Source: Shinella sp. WSJ-2 | Lineage (GTDB): Bacteria > Pseudomonadota > Alphaproteobacteria > Rhizobiales > Rhizobiaceae | DNA: 64,000 nucleotides | Reading direction: 5' to 3' | NCBI RefSeq assembly: GCF_003432075.1 | Contig: NZ_QWBU01000003.1 | Location: 372,001 to 436,000 of the forward strand | In this document: in pieces, positions 43,962-52,365 of the stretch | Numbering within the stretch: the stretch's first letter is position 1 | Layout of the letters: the number at the start of each line of letters is the position of its first letter | Translations under genes and position numbers: made by a program | Notes under the pieces: generated by a model | The model's database searches: none | The model's input: only the letters and a program-made list of their open reading frames with translations | What the model was told of the DNA's origin: nothing

Positions 43962-45332
43962 TCAGATACGCGGCAGATAGGTCTGGTAGTCGAAATCCGA
44001 GACCGTGCGCAGGTAGGTGATCGCTTCCTTGCGCTTCGTATCGCCATAGAGCTTCTGATATTCCGCGCCAAAGGCGTCTTTGATGAAGGGCGAGGCGGAG
44101 AATTCTTCCACGGCGGTCAGGAAGTCGTGCGTCAAACGCTTGGCATCCGGCGCATCCTTGCCCGGCTCAGTCACCGGACCCGGATCGAGTTCGCTGTCGA
44201 GGCCGAGCAGAATGCCGCCCAGGATCGCCGTCAGCAGCAGGTAGGGATTGACGTCGGCACCCGCCACGCGGTGCTCGACGCGCGCCGCCGGGCCGTCCTT
44301 GTCCGGGATGCGGATGGCGGTGCCGCGGTGGCCGAAGCCCCAGGTCAGATCGACCGGCGCGAAGGAACCCGGCTGGAAGCGGCGGTAGGAATTGGCGAAG
44401 GGCGCGAAGATCAGCTGCGCATCGCGCATCGTTTGTAGCATACCGGCGCAGATCGATTTCAGCTTCACCGGATCGCCGCCCTTGGCGTCGAGGATGTTCT
44501 TGCCGCCCTTGTCGATGACGCTGCAATGCACATGCAGGCCCGAGCCCGCCTGATCGGCGTAGGGCTTTGCCATGCAGGTGGATTTCAGGCCGAAGCGTGG
44601 TGCGGCCAGCTCGGCGATGCGCTTCAGATAGATGCAGTCATCTGCCGCCGCCAGCGCGTCAGGCCGGTGCAGCAGGTTGATCTCGAACTGGCCGGGGCCG
44701 AATTCCGCTGTCGTGGCATCGGCCGGCAGGTCCATTTCCTTTGCCCAGGCCCGCACCGTCTGGAGGTAGCCGTCGAGCGCGTCGGTGGCGCGCATGTCGT
44801 AGAGCTGGTAGCCGTTCGGCTGGTCGCGATACATCAGCGCTGCCGGCGGGCGCGGCTTGCCCGTCACGTGCCAGTCGTCCTGCACCACGTAGAATTCGAG
44901 CTCGGTCGCGACCACGGGCGTAAGGCCACGGTCTTCGAAGCGCTTCAGCATGCGCGCGAGGATGGCGCGCGGGTCCATGAACGAGGCGGTGCCGTCGAAT
45001 TCGTGCATGGTGGCGAGCACCTGCTTCGACCCTTCCGGCGCCCAGGGCAGGACCGTCAGCGAGCGGCGGTCGGGAATGCACACGCCGTCGGGATCGCCGA
45101 CGGAAAGCGACAGGCCGGTGATGTCGTCATTGTCGTCGCCCCAGATGTCGAGCGACTGCGTGGAGGAGGGCAGGCGCACCGAACCGTCCCAGATTTTCTT
45201 CTCGCCTTCGAGCGGAACCTGCTTGCCGCGAAGGTCGCCGTTCATGCCGACGAGGAGGATTTCGATACGGGCCGGAGCATTGATAGGCGCATTGGCAAGC
45301 GGAGAACCGGCTGCCTTCTTGTCGTTTGTCAT
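43962..45332 (-). CDS. Glutamine synthetase family protein (gamma-glutamylpolyamine synthetase-like)
   Basis: This 456-residue protein has the two glutamine synthetase domains: the beta-grasp region (VGMNGDLRGKQVPL) and the catalytic domain (ATELEFYVVQDDW; AEFGPGQFEINLLHRPDAL; GSGLHVHCSV; ANSYRRFQPGSFAPVDLTWGFGHRGTAIRIP; RVEHRVAGADVNPYL). It belongs to the GlnA-like/PuuA group, which ligates glutamate to amines such as putrescine rather than ammonia. A class III aminotransferase of the polyamine type lies divergently 149 bases away, supporting polyamine catabolism. I chose the ATG at 45332 (GCAGG upstream). Substrate is inferred. Confidence 0.85.
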   Translation of the reverse strand: MTNDKKAAGSPLANAPINAPARIEILLVGMNGDLRGKQVPLEGEKKIWDGSVRLPSSTQSLDIWGDDNDDITGLSLSVGDPDGVCIPDRRSLTVLPWAPEGSKQVLATMHEFDGTASFMDPRAILARMLKRFEDRGLTPVVATELEFYVVQDDWHVTGKPRPPAALMYRDQPNGYQLYDMRATDALDGYLQTVRAWAKEMDLPADATTAEFGPGQFEINLLHRPDALAAADDCIYLKRIAELAAPRFGLKSTCMAKPYADQAGSGLHVHCSVIDKGGKNILDAKGGDPVKLKSICAGMLQTMRDAQLIFAPFANSYRRFQPGSFAPVDLTWGFGHRGTAIRIPDKDGPAARVEHRVAGADVNPYLLLTAILGGILLGLDSELDPGPVTEPGKDAPDAKRLTHDFLTAVEEFSASPFIKDAFGAEYQKLYGDTKRKEAITYLRTVSDFDYQTYLPRI

Positions 45333-45481
45333 GGTGCCTGCTTTTGGTTTGGCGGGAAGCATGGACAAGAAATTTTGCTTGCGTTCGATCTCTTGCCAAA
45401 TGCCTGTTGTATGGGCATTTTCCTAACCCATTCTGTCCCGGCGTTCAATAAGGCGGGACCTACCCCTAAGGATGTAGTCAA

Positions 45482-46855
45482 ATGTCGAAGACCAGCGCAG
45501 CAGCCGTTTCGAACCTCGGTGCCCTCGATGCCGCCCATCATCTTCACCCCTTCTCGGACATGAAGAAGCTGAACGCGGCCGGCACCCGGATCATCGAGCG
45601 CGGCGAGGGCTGCCACATCTTCGACAACCACGGAAAGCGGTATCTAGACGGTTTCGCCGGCCTCTGGTGCGTCAATATCGGCTATGGGCGCAAGGAGATC
45701 ACCGACGCCGTCGTGCGCCAGATGAACGAGCTGCCCTATTACAACACGTTCTTCGGCACGACGACGCCGCCGGCCGTGCTGCTCGCGCAGAAGATCACCG
45801 CGCATGCCGGCGAAAACATCAATCGCGTCTTCTTCACCGGTTCCGGCTCGGAGGCCAACGACACCTGGTTCCGCATGGCCCGCGTCTATTGGGGCGCGAT
45901 GGGCAAGCCGACCAAGAAGGCGATCATCGCCCGCAAGAACGGCTATCACGGTTCCACCGTCGCCGGCGCCTCACTCGGCGGCATGAAGTGGATGCACGAG
46001 CAGGGCGACCTGCCGATCGCCGGAATCCACCACATCGACCAGCCCTTCTGGTATGCCGAGGGCGGCGACCTGACCTCGGACGAATTCGGCCTGAAGATGG
46101 CCCGCCAGCTGGAGGAGAAGATCGACGAACTGGGCGAAGACAATGTCGCCGCCTTCATCGCCGAGCCGATCCAGGGGGCGGGCGGCGTCATCGTGCCGCC
46201 GGCCACCTACTGGCCGGAAATCGCCCGCATCTGCAAGGCGCGCAACATCCTGCTCGTCTGCGATGAAGTGATCTGCGGCTTCGGCCGCACCGGCCACTGG
46301 TTCGGCCACCAGCATTTTGGCGTGGAGCCGGATCTGGCGCCCATCGCCAAGGGCCTTTCGTCCGGCTACCTGCCGATCGGCGGCGTGCTGGTCTCCGACC
46401 GTGTCGGCAATGTGCTGGTCGAGGACGTCGGCGATTTCAACCACGGCTTCACCTATTCCGGCCATCCGGTCTGCGCCGCCGCAGCGTTGGAAAACCTGCG
46501 CATCATCGAGGATGAAAAGCTCGTCGAGCGCGTGCACGACGATATCGGCCCCTATCTCGCCGCCGGCCTGAAGTCGCTGGAAGATCTGCCGATCGTCGGC
46601 GAAGTTCAGCAGGTCGGCCTGATGGCCGCCGTGCAGCTCGCCGAGGACAAGACGACGCGCAAGCGCTTCGAGGACAAGGAAAAGGCCGGCGTCACCGTGC
46701 GCAACCATTGCCTGGAAAACGGCCTGGTGCTGCGCGCCACCGGCGACCGCATGCTCTTCTCCCCGCCGCTCGTCATCAGCCATGCAGAAGTCGACCAGAT
46801 GATCGACATCACCCGTAAGGGCCTCGAACATGCCTGGAAGGTGATGACGGCCTGA
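45482..46855 (+). CDS. Class III (omega) aminotransferase, polyamine/4-aminobutyrate type
   Basis: This 457-residue PLP enzyme has the class III features: DGFAGLWCVNIGYG near the N-terminus, GSGSEANDTWFRMARVY, the Asp of LLVCDEVICGFGRTG, and the PLP Lys290 in APIAKGLSSGYLPIGG. It is most like the SpuC/putrescine or GABA-pyruvate aminotransferase subgroup. The divergent glutamine synthetase-like gene suggests a joint role in polyamine or diamine breakdown. AAGGAT precedes the ATG. A bidirectional terminator follows. Confidence 0.88.
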   Translation: MSKTSAAAVSNLGALDAAHHLHPFSDMKKLNAAGTRIIERGEGCHIFDNHGKRYLDGFAGLWCVNIGYGRKEITDAVVRQMNELPYYNTFFGTTTPPAVLLAQKITAHAGENINRVFFTGSGSEANDTWFRMARVYWGAMGKPTKKAIIARKNGYHGSTVAGASLGGMKWMHEQGDLPIAGIHHIDQPFWYAEGGDLTSDEFGLKMARQLEEKIDELGEDNVAAFIAEPIQGAGGVIVPPATYWPEIARICKARNILLVCDEVICGFGRTGHWFGHQHFGVEPDLAPIAKGLSSGYLPIGGVLVSDRVGNVLVEDVGDFNHGFTYSGHPVCAAAALENLRIIEDEKLVERVHDDIGPYLAAGLKSLEDLPIVGEVQQVGLMAAVQLAEDKTTRKRFEDKEKAGVTVRNHCLENGLVLRATGDRMLFSPPLVISHAEVDQMIDITRKGLEHAWKVMTA

Positions 46856-46864
46856 TTGGAAATG

Positions 46865-46890
46865 AAAAGGGGCGGTTTGCCGCCCCTTTT
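46865..46890. terminator. Bidirectional terminator, aminotransferase/amn
   Basis: AAAAGGGGCGG and CCGCCCCTTTT form a perfect 11-bp stem with loop TTTG between two convergent genes. It has a T tract on both strands. Confidence 0.9.
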
Positions 46891-46910
46891 CGTTGGTCCC
46901 GTACCGGCAC

Positions 46911-48413
46911 TTACTGAAACGCCGTCTCGAAGAAGCTCCTGAGCTTGCGTGAATGCAGCTTCTCCGTCGGCATGCCGGCGAGCTTTTCCAGTGCGCGGAT
47001 GCCGATGCGCAGATGCTGGTTGACCTGCGTGCGGTAGAAGGCGGTTGCCATGCCGGGCAGTTTCAGTTCGCCGTGCAGCGGCTTGTCGGAGACGCACAGC
47101 AGGGTGCCGTAGGGTACGCGGAAGCGGAAGCCATTGGCGGCGATGGTGGCCGATTCCATGTCGAGCGCGATGGCGCGGGACTGGGAGAGGCGCTTGACCG
47201 GGCCGCGCTGGTCGCGCAGTTCCCAGTTGCGGTTGTCGATGGTGGCGACGGTGCCGGTGCGCATGATGCGCTTGAGGTCGTAGCCTTCGAGGCCGGTTAC
47301 CTCCTCGACCGCACTTTCAAGCGCCACCTGCACCTCGGCCAGTGCCGGGATCGGCACCCACACGGGCAGGTCGTCGTCGAGCACGTGGTCCTCCCGCACA
47401 TAGGCGTGGGCCAGCACGTAATCGCCCAGCGTCTGGCTGTTGCGCAGGCCGGCGCAGTGGCCGAGCATGAGCCAGGCATGCGGGCGCAGCACGGCGATAT
47501 GGTCGGTGATCGTCTTGGCGTTGGAAGGCCCCACGCCGATATTGACCAGCGTGATGCCCCCATGCCCCTTCTTCTTGATGTGATAGGCTGGCATTTGCGG
47601 CAGGCGGGCCAGCGTCACGTCGGTTTCCGGCTTGTCGGCGCCGGCCGGCGTGAGAATGTTGCCGGGTTCGACGAAGGCCGTGTAGCCGTTGCCGCCTTCT
47701 GCCATCTGCTTGCGCGCCCACGCGCAGAACTCGTCGACATAGAACTGGTAGTTCGTGAAGAGCACGAAGTTCTGGAAATGGTTGGCGCTGGTCGCCGTGT
47801 AATGGCTGAGGCGGGCGAGCGAATAGTCGATACGCTGCGCGGTGAACGGTCCAAGCGGAAGCGGTTCGCCCGGGCCTGGCTCGTAGGAGCCGTTGGCGAT
47901 CTCGTCGTCCGTCGTCGTCAGATCCGGCGCGTCGAAGAGGTCACGCAGCGGCAATTCAATGCCCTCGGCGATTTCAGCTTCCACATAGGCGCCTTCCCCG
48001 AAAGCGAAGTGCAGCGGGATCGGCGTCGTCGATTCGGAGATGACGACACGCACACCGTGGTTGCGGATCAGGAGGCCGATCTGTTCCTTGAGGTAGTGGC
48101 GGAACAGCTTCGGGCGGGTGATGGTCGTCGTGTAGACGCCGGGCGCGGAGACATAGCCATAGGAGAGGCGTGAATCGACGTGGCCAAAGCTGGTCGTCTC
48201 GATCGAAACCTGCGGGTAGCAGGCGCGGAAGCGCGTCTGCGGCGCACCGGACTTGCCCAGTGCCACGAAGGCGTCGGTCAGGAATGTCGTGTTGCGGTCG
48301 TAAAGCTCCTGCAATGCATCGACGGCCGCCACCGGATCCTCGAAGGAACGAGGCTCGTAAGGCTCTGGCGTTGCGAAGGAAAGCGGCTTTGGGGAAAAGA
48401 TTCGTTTGCTCAT
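46911..48413 (-). CDS. amn: AMP nucleosidase
   Basis: This 500-residue enzyme hydrolyses AMP to adenine and ribose 5-phosphate. The N-terminal AMP_N domain (RACYPQVSIETTSFGHVDSRLSYGYVSAPGVYTTTITRP) precedes a phosphorylase-like C-terminal domain (ITLVNIGVGPSNAKTITDHIAVLRPHAWLMLGHCAGLRNSQTLGDYVLAHAY; ALDMESATIAANGFRFRVPYGTLLCVSDKPLHG). The length matches the family (about 480-500). It may share a transcript with ynfA, 60 bases upstream on the same strand. Confidence 0.94.
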   Translation of the reverse strand: MSKRIFSPKPLSFATPEPYEPRSFEDPVAAVDALQELYDRNTTFLTDAFVALGKSGAPQTRFRACYPQVSIETTSFGHVDSRLSYGYVSAPGVYTTTITRPKLFRHYLKEQIGLLIRNHGVRVVISESTTPIPLHFAFGEGAYVEAEIAEGIELPLRDLFDAPDLTTTDDEIANGSYEPGPGEPLPLGPFTAQRIDYSLARLSHYTATSANHFQNFVLFTNYQFYVDEFCAWARKQMAEGGNGYTAFVEPGNILTPAGADKPETDVTLARLPQMPAYHIKKKGHGGITLVNIGVGPSNAKTITDHIAVLRPHAWLMLGHCAGLRNSQTLGDYVLAHAYVREDHVLDDDLPVWVPIPALAEVQVALESAVEEVTGLEGYDLKRIMRTGTVATIDNRNWELRDQRGPVKRLSQSRAIALDMESATIAANGFRFRVPYGTLLCVSDKPLHGELKLPGMATAFYRTQVNQHLRIGIRALEKLAGMPTEKLHSRKLRSFFETAFQ

Positions 48414-48473
48414 GAATCACTATAGGGGCTGTTTTTTAACAAGCAAACGACAAGTCCGGCGTGCCCACAAGTC

Positions 48474-48794
48474 CTATCTCGGCGCCGCCAGAATGATGCC
48501 GGCGCCGACCAGCGCCAGTGCGGCGCCCGCCATGTCGAAGCGATCCGGCCGCATGCCTTCGGCCAGCCACAGCCAGAGCAGCGAGGCCGCGATATAGACC
48601 CCGCCATAAGCCGCATAGGCGCGGCCGGCAAAGGCACTGTCGGCCTGGGTGAGCAGCCAGCCGAACAAAGCAAGCGAAAGCATTCCGGGAAAAAGCCACA
48701 ACACGGATTTGTCCAGGCGCCACCAAGCCCAGAAGGCAAAACAGCCGGCGATTTCGGCAAGCGCGGCGGCGGAAAAAACGAGAAGGGATTTCAT
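48474..48794 (-). CDS. ynfA: YnfA-family (UPF0060) membrane protein
   Basis: This 106-residue protein has four helices and the family hallmarks [18 protein letters not shown] and [26 protein letters not shown]. The last helix reads [17 protein letters not shown]. The family is structurally like small multidrug resistance proteins, but its substrate is not established. It lies 60 bases upstream of amn with no terminator between, so they may be cotranscribed. Confidence 0.9.
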   Translation of the reverse strand: MKSLLVFSAAALAEIAGCFAFWAWWRLDKSVLWLFPGMLSLALFGWLLTQADSAFAGRAYAAYGGVYIAASLLWLWLAEGMRPDRFDMAGAALALVGAGIILAAPR

Positions 48795-48859
48795 CCGGGC
48801 TCCAGGATGGTGGCGCAGGGCCTGCCCGGTTTAGCACGGAAGAGGGGGATGGGAAGAGT

Positions 48860-49036
48860 TCAGCTCATCGACTGGCGCTGGAGGGTGATGAAGAGCACGA
48901 GACCCGTGCCCTGCTTTTCGATGCCGAGACCGCCGGCATTGCTCCAGGCGAGCGCGCCGACCGGGGCGATCATCATCGCCGATAGGGCGAGGATACGCAG
49001 CGCGGTGGCGGAGGTCTGGAGGAGGAGGGCGGTCAT
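48860..49036 (-). CDS. Small hypothetical membrane protein (58 residues)
   Basis: This peptide begins MTALLLQTSATALRILALSA, continues with a hydrophobic stretch to about residue 31, and ends LFITLQRQSMS. A single membrane helix or signal is likely. The ribosome site before the ATG at 49036 is AAAGAACC, which is weak. It sits in tandem with the 54-residue gene 33 bases upstream on the same strand. No homology is recognised, and it may be non-coding. Confidence 0.4.
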   Translation of the reverse strand: MTALLLQTSATALRILALSAMMIAPVGALAWSNAGGLGIEKQGTGLVLFITLQRQSMS

Positions 49037-49069
49037 CTGTCGGGTTCTTTCGCGACGGCGTTGAAGAGA

Positions 49070-49234
49070 TCAGAGCGAGGCGGTGCAGCTGTGCGGCGTA
49101 GCGCAGGCGACCAGCTTGCCGGTCGTGTTGTGCGTGCTGCGGCGATAATCGGTCTCGACGGCGGCGGCCAGCATAATGGCGAAGATGGCCATCAGCAGGG
49201 TGATGATCGTCAGGCGGCGTGCGAGGATGTCCAT
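49070..49234 (-). CDS. Small hypothetical membrane protein (54 residues)
   Basis: This peptide begins MDILARRLTIITLLMAIFAI, which is one membrane helix or uncleaved signal (about residues 8-27). It ends with a short hydrophilic tail bearing two cysteines (LVACATPHSCTASL). AGAGGG lies 8 bases before the ATG at 49234. The two tail cysteines, spaced C-x5-C, would face the periplasm and could form a disulfide. Function is unknown. Confidence 0.5.
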   Translation of the reverse strand: MDILARRLTIITLLMAIFAIMLAAAVETDYRRSTHNTTGKLVACATPHSCTASL

Positions 49235-49364
49235 GGTATTCGTCCCTCTGAAGGCGTTTTCAATAATGCCTTTGTCGCATTGCGGGACTGAACACTCCCT
49301 GAGAGGGCAATTCATCTCCTGTTCAGGAAAGGTGTGATTCGCTTTTTAAAGAGCGCCCAAAACA

Positions 49365-49392
49365 AAAAGGCCGGCGCGAGCGCCGGCCTTTT
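49365..49392 (-). terminator. Rho-independent terminator of the DUF2147 gene
   Basis: AAAAGGCCGGCG and CGCCGGCCTTTT form a perfect 12-bp stem around CGAG. On the minus strand it follows the stop at 49411 and has a T tract. Confidence 0.85.
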
Positions 49393-49410
49393 GATTGAAA
49401 AATGAACCGT

Positions 49411-49749
49411 CTAGAGCCGCGACCAGGTCTGCGATTTGCAGAGGACGGCGAGCACGCAGCCCTTCATGCGCAGCGAATTGCCCTTCACCGCGCCGGAGCC
49501 GCTATAGGTCTTGTCCGATTCCGGATCGGTGATCTCGCCGGTATAGTCGGCGCCCGCGCCCTGCAGTTTGCCGATGCGTTTGCCGGCGAATTTTCCGGTT
49601 TTCAGTGTGATGCAGAAGCTGCCGCCGCATTTCGTGATGGCGGCCGTCGCGCCGCTCGCTGTCTTCCAGTTGCCTTCGATCGGCTCGGCGGCGAGCGCCA
49701 TGCCTGGCGCCATGAGAAGGGCGGCGGCAATCCATGTCCTCAATTTCAT
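49411..49749 (-). CDS. DUF2147-family secreted protein
   Basis: This 112-residue protein has a signal peptide (KLRTWIAAALLMAPGMALAAEP) and a lipocalin-like DUF2147 domain (IEGNWKTASGATAAITKCGGSFCITLKTGKFAGKRIGKLQ; GEITDPESDKTYSGSGAVKGNSLRMKGCVLAVLCKSQTW). It has four cysteines. The protein is periplasmic by prediction and has no known role. I chose the ATG at 49749 because GGAGGAAGAG precedes it. The upstream 44 residues of the frame look non-coding. A palindromic site at 49785-49798 lies just upstream. Confidence 0.85.
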   Translation of the reverse strand: MKLRTWIAAALLMAPGMALAAEPIEGNWKTASGATAAITKCGGSFCITLKTGKFAGKRIGKLQGAGADYTGEITDPESDKTYSGSGAVKGNSLRMKGCVLAVLCKSQTWSRL

Positions 49750-50216
49750 TCTCTTCCTCCTCCAGAATAAGAAGACAGAATATCTTACGCAAACGTAAAG
49801 GTAAATATGTGTGGAGATCGGATTTGCGCGCGTTTTCCAGACTGCGGAGCAGCGGAAAATGCAGATGTTGAAACACGGCACCGTTTTGCGTGGTTAGCGA
49901 AAGGTTGAAATCGCCGGTTGAACAATCCGTAAATTTTAACACAAATCCCGCCGTTTCCAGCGGGTCTGATGTTTAACGAAAATCCAATTTTACCAAGCGT
50001 TTGGATTTTGTTTTCCTCCAATTAAGCATGCATTTTAAGCGCATTTTGAAAGGCCTGCGGCATAGTGGAGCCATAAGACGAGCACGGAAAAACCGGCCGG
50101 CAAAACTCTTACGGAAGACCATGCCGCAGAAGACGGCAGGCGCCGTGAGAGGCCCGAAAGGGCAGGTAAAACAGGATATTAAAGCAGTAAACCAGGTCAG
50201 ACAGGGACTAACGAAA
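49750..50216. other. Long intergenic region between DUF2147 and Sel1-repeat genes
   Basis: This 467-base gap is AT-rich near 49780-50050, unlike its surroundings. An inverted repeat AAAATCCAA/TTGGATTTT lies at 49979-50009. From 50050 to 50200 it is GC-rich, and I see no small gene with a ribosome site apart from the annotated start. It probably holds divergent promoters, and it could hold a small RNA. Confidence 0.35.
49785..49798. promoter_or_regulatory. Palindrome upstream of the DUF2147 gene
   Basis: TTACG-CAAA-CGTAA is a 14-bp inverted repeat 36 bases before the start codon. On the minus strand it reads ACGTTTGCGTA, sharing ACGTTT(A/G)CGTA with the ETF-QO palindrome at 32187-32210. It may be a binding site for the same class of regulator. 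Confidence 0.35.
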
Positions 50217-50486
50217 ATGGCACGCTTTGACTTTCAGAACACCGAAACGGCCGCCATGACGGGCGGCGAAAACCGCGCTGAAATCTTCTGCGACATGGGC
50301 CTCATGTATGCCACCGGCCGCGGCTGCGACGTCGATGTGGTTCAGGCTCACAAATGGCTCAACATTGCCGCCATCAAAGGTTGTGACCGCGCCGCAGAAC
50401 TGCGCGCCGACCTTGCCGCAACGATGAGCAAGACCGACATCGCTCTGGCGCTGCGCGCCGCTCGCGAGTGGATGACGGTTCACTGA
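50217..50486 (+). CDS. Small Sel1-repeat protein
   Basis: This 89-residue protein has one clear Sel1-type repeat (AEIFCDMGLMYATGRGCDVDVVQAHKWLNIAAIKG) and a partial second (CDRAAELRADLAATMSKTDIALALRAAREWM). There is no signal peptide. Sel1 repeats mediate protein-protein contacts. Small proteins like this recur in rhizobia without an assigned role. I chose the ATG at 50217 because AGGGAC precedes it. The frame is open upstream, but the start and ribosome site favour this short form. Confidence 0.7.
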   Translation: MARFDFQNTETAAMTGGENRAEIFCDMGLMYATGRGCDVDVVQAHKWLNIAAIKGCDRAAELRADLAATMSKTDIALALRAAREWMTVH

Positions 50487-50584
50487 GACAAGCCGGCTGG
50501 CGCCGGCGGCAAGAAAAGCATCATGACCGGTGGACGACAAACGGCGCTAGAACCGGATCCGTCCCGTCAAAGAGGCTCTGCCGC

Positions 50585-51697
50585 TCAAGCCAGCCGCTTC
50601 AAAACCAGCGGCAAGGCTTCCTCCAGCAACGCCATATCGTTTTCCGGCCCGACGCTGATGCGGATGCATCGGTTAAGGGGGGCAACGCCCGGCATGCGAA
50701 TGAAGACGCCATGTTCCATCAATCCATCGACAATGGCCCTGGCGTGGGTGCCGTCGCGGCCGCAATCGATGGTGACGAAATTGGTGGCGGAGGCGAGGGG
50801 AAGAAGACCGTTGGATTGCGCGATCCGCGAGATGCGCTCGCGGGACGCGCTGATACTGGCAATGACTTCTGCCAGATAGGCCTGGTCCTTCAGCGCGGCG
50901 AGTGCCGCCTGAACCGAAATTCGGGCCATGCCGAAATGATTTCGGATCTTGTCGAAGGCCTGCGCATTGCCGAGCGTGCCGATCGCATAGCCGATCCGCG
51001 CGCCGGCAAGGCCGTAGGCCTTCGAGAATGTACGCATCCGCAGGATGTTAGGCTGTCCGATCAGCGCCGAGATCGGCGGGATCGTGCCCTCAGGTGCCGT
51101 CTCGCCATAGGCCTCGTCGAGGATGAGCAGTGTCGTCTCCGGCAGCGCGCGGGCGAAGGCCACCACGCTGTCAGCATCCCACCAGCTTCCCATCGGATTG
51201 TCGGGATTGGCGAAATAGACGAGCGGCGCATTTTCGCGCTTCACGGCCTCCAGCAGGCCGTCCAGATGCTCCTTGTCGCCCGCATAGGGCACCGTCACCA
51301 GCCGGCCGCCAAATCCGTTCACATGATAATTGAAGGTGGGATAGCCGCCGAGCGAGGTTACAACCGGCGTGCCCGGCTCGATGATGAGCCGCGCGATCTC
51401 GCCCAGCAGCCCGTCGATGCCGCCGCCTACTGCGATATTGTCGCGCGAAACGCCGTGGTGGAGCGCCAGCGCTTCGCGCAACTCGAAATTCTCCGGATCG
51501 CTATACATCCAAGTCGTTTCGGCCGCGGCGCGCATCGCCTGCAGAACGGAGGGCGCCGGGCCGAAGCCGCTTTCATTCGCGCCTATGCGGGCTTTGACCG
51601 CAAGGCCCCGATTGCGCTCGATGGCCTCCGGTCCGACGAATGGCACGGTGGCGGGCAGGGTTTGGGAGAGGGCGGTGAAGCGGGAAAATGCGGACAT
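50585..51697 (-). CDS. HisC-like pyridoxal-phosphate aminotransferase
   Basis: This 370-residue class I/II aminotransferase is of the histidinol-phosphate aminotransferase type: NESGFGPAPSVLQAM near the N-terminus, FANPDNPMGSWW, ILDEAYGE and the PLP Lys226 in RTFSKAYGLAGARIGYAIG. The C-terminal GxxIRMPGVAPLNRCIRISVG is typical. It stands alone, away from his genes, so it is probably a paralogue acting on an aromatic amino acid or another amino donor. A strong terminator follows the preceding minus-strand transcript region at 51749-51775. Confidence 0.85.
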   Translation of the reverse strand: MSAFSRFTALSQTLPATVPFVGPEAIERNRGLAVKARIGANESGFGPAPSVLQAMRAAAETTWMYSDPENFELREALALHHGVSRDNIAVGGGIDGLLGEIARLIIEPGTPVVTSLGGYPTFNYHVNGFGGRLVTVPYAGDKEHLDGLLEAVKRENAPLVYFANPDNPMGSWWDADSVVAFARALPETTLLILDEAYGETAPEGTIPPISALIGQPNILRMRTFSKAYGLAGARIGYAIGTLGNAQAFDKIRNHFGMARISVQAALAALKDQAYLAEVIASISASRERISRIAQSNGLLPLASATNFVTIDCGRDGTHARAIVDGLMEHGVFIRMPGVAPLNRCIRISVGPENDMALLEEALPLVLKRLA

Positions 51698-51748
51698 GAG
51701 GCGCCTGACGATCGATGAACGGAGAAAATCTTGCCGGCGCGCAAAAAT

Positions 51749-51775
51749 GCCCGCCGGAATCGGTTTCCGGCGGGC
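51749..51775 (-). terminator. Terminator between PilZ gene and HisC-like gene
   Basis: GCCCGCCGGAA and TTCCGGCGGGC form an 11-bp stem. On the minus strand it follows the PilZ stop at 51808 and precedes ATTTTTGC. It separates that gene from the HisC-like gene. Confidence 0.85.
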
Positions 51776-51807
51776 ACCCTAACTAATAAATTGCGCGGGT
51801 GAAACGA

Positions 51808-52236
51808 TCAGCTGAGCGCCGAACCGACGCCGGCCTTTTCGACGCCCACCATATAGCGCCGGTCGTCCTGCTTGGGCTTGTTGCTCACGCCGCCGGTGAA
51901 GTAATCGGACCGAACGATGGTGTGCAGCAGCTCCTCGTCGATTTCCTTGATAAACTGGACGCCGATGCGGTTGTCGTTGCGATAGACCTCCGCACAGCCG
52001 ATGCGCGAGGCAACCCCGACGATTGAGAGATAGTAGTGCAGCGGCAAGCCGATCGTCGTCGTCACGACGAAACTTGCGCCCCCCTGCGACACATCCACCA
52101 GCTTGCAGCTGCGCATCTTGGGGGCCGCCAGATCGAAGCCCACGGTCATCAGCATGCCTTGCCGGTTGACGGAGAAGCGTTCCCACTTGCGTTCGTAAAG
52201 CCCTGCGGCAGACCGCGGATCGGCACCGATGCTCAT
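51808..52236 (-). CDS. PilZ-domain protein
   Basis: This protein of about 142 residues has a PilZ-type domain: a basic N-terminus (YERKWERFSVNRQGML) in place of the usual RxxxR, then CKLVDVSQGGASF, which fits the DxSxxG motif. The C-terminal part (GVQFIKEIDEELLHTIVRSDYFTGG) is amphipathic. PilZ domains bind cyclic di-GMP. The imperfect arginine motif makes binding uncertain. Three ATGs are in frame (52266, 52242, 52236). I prefer 52236 because GGGAG sits 7 bases upstream. A second PilZ-like gene lies upstream. Confidence 0.78.
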   Translation of the reverse strand: MSIGADPRSAAGLYERKWERFSVNRQGMLMTVGFDLAAPKMRSCKLVDVSQGGASFVVTTTIGLPLHYYLSIVGVASRIGCAEVYRNDNRIGVQFIKEIDEELLHTIVRSDYFTGGVSNKPKQDDRRYMVGVEKAGVGSALS

Positions 52237-52365
52237 TGCCATACTCCCGATTTGGGGGGACGTCATGTCCTACTGTTATGGGGAGAGTTTCGCAGTCGAG
52301 TGTTTTGTTTATTTAAAACAAATATTTAAAAGTTTAGCGGCCTGCTTTTTTCTGAGGAAGCCGCT

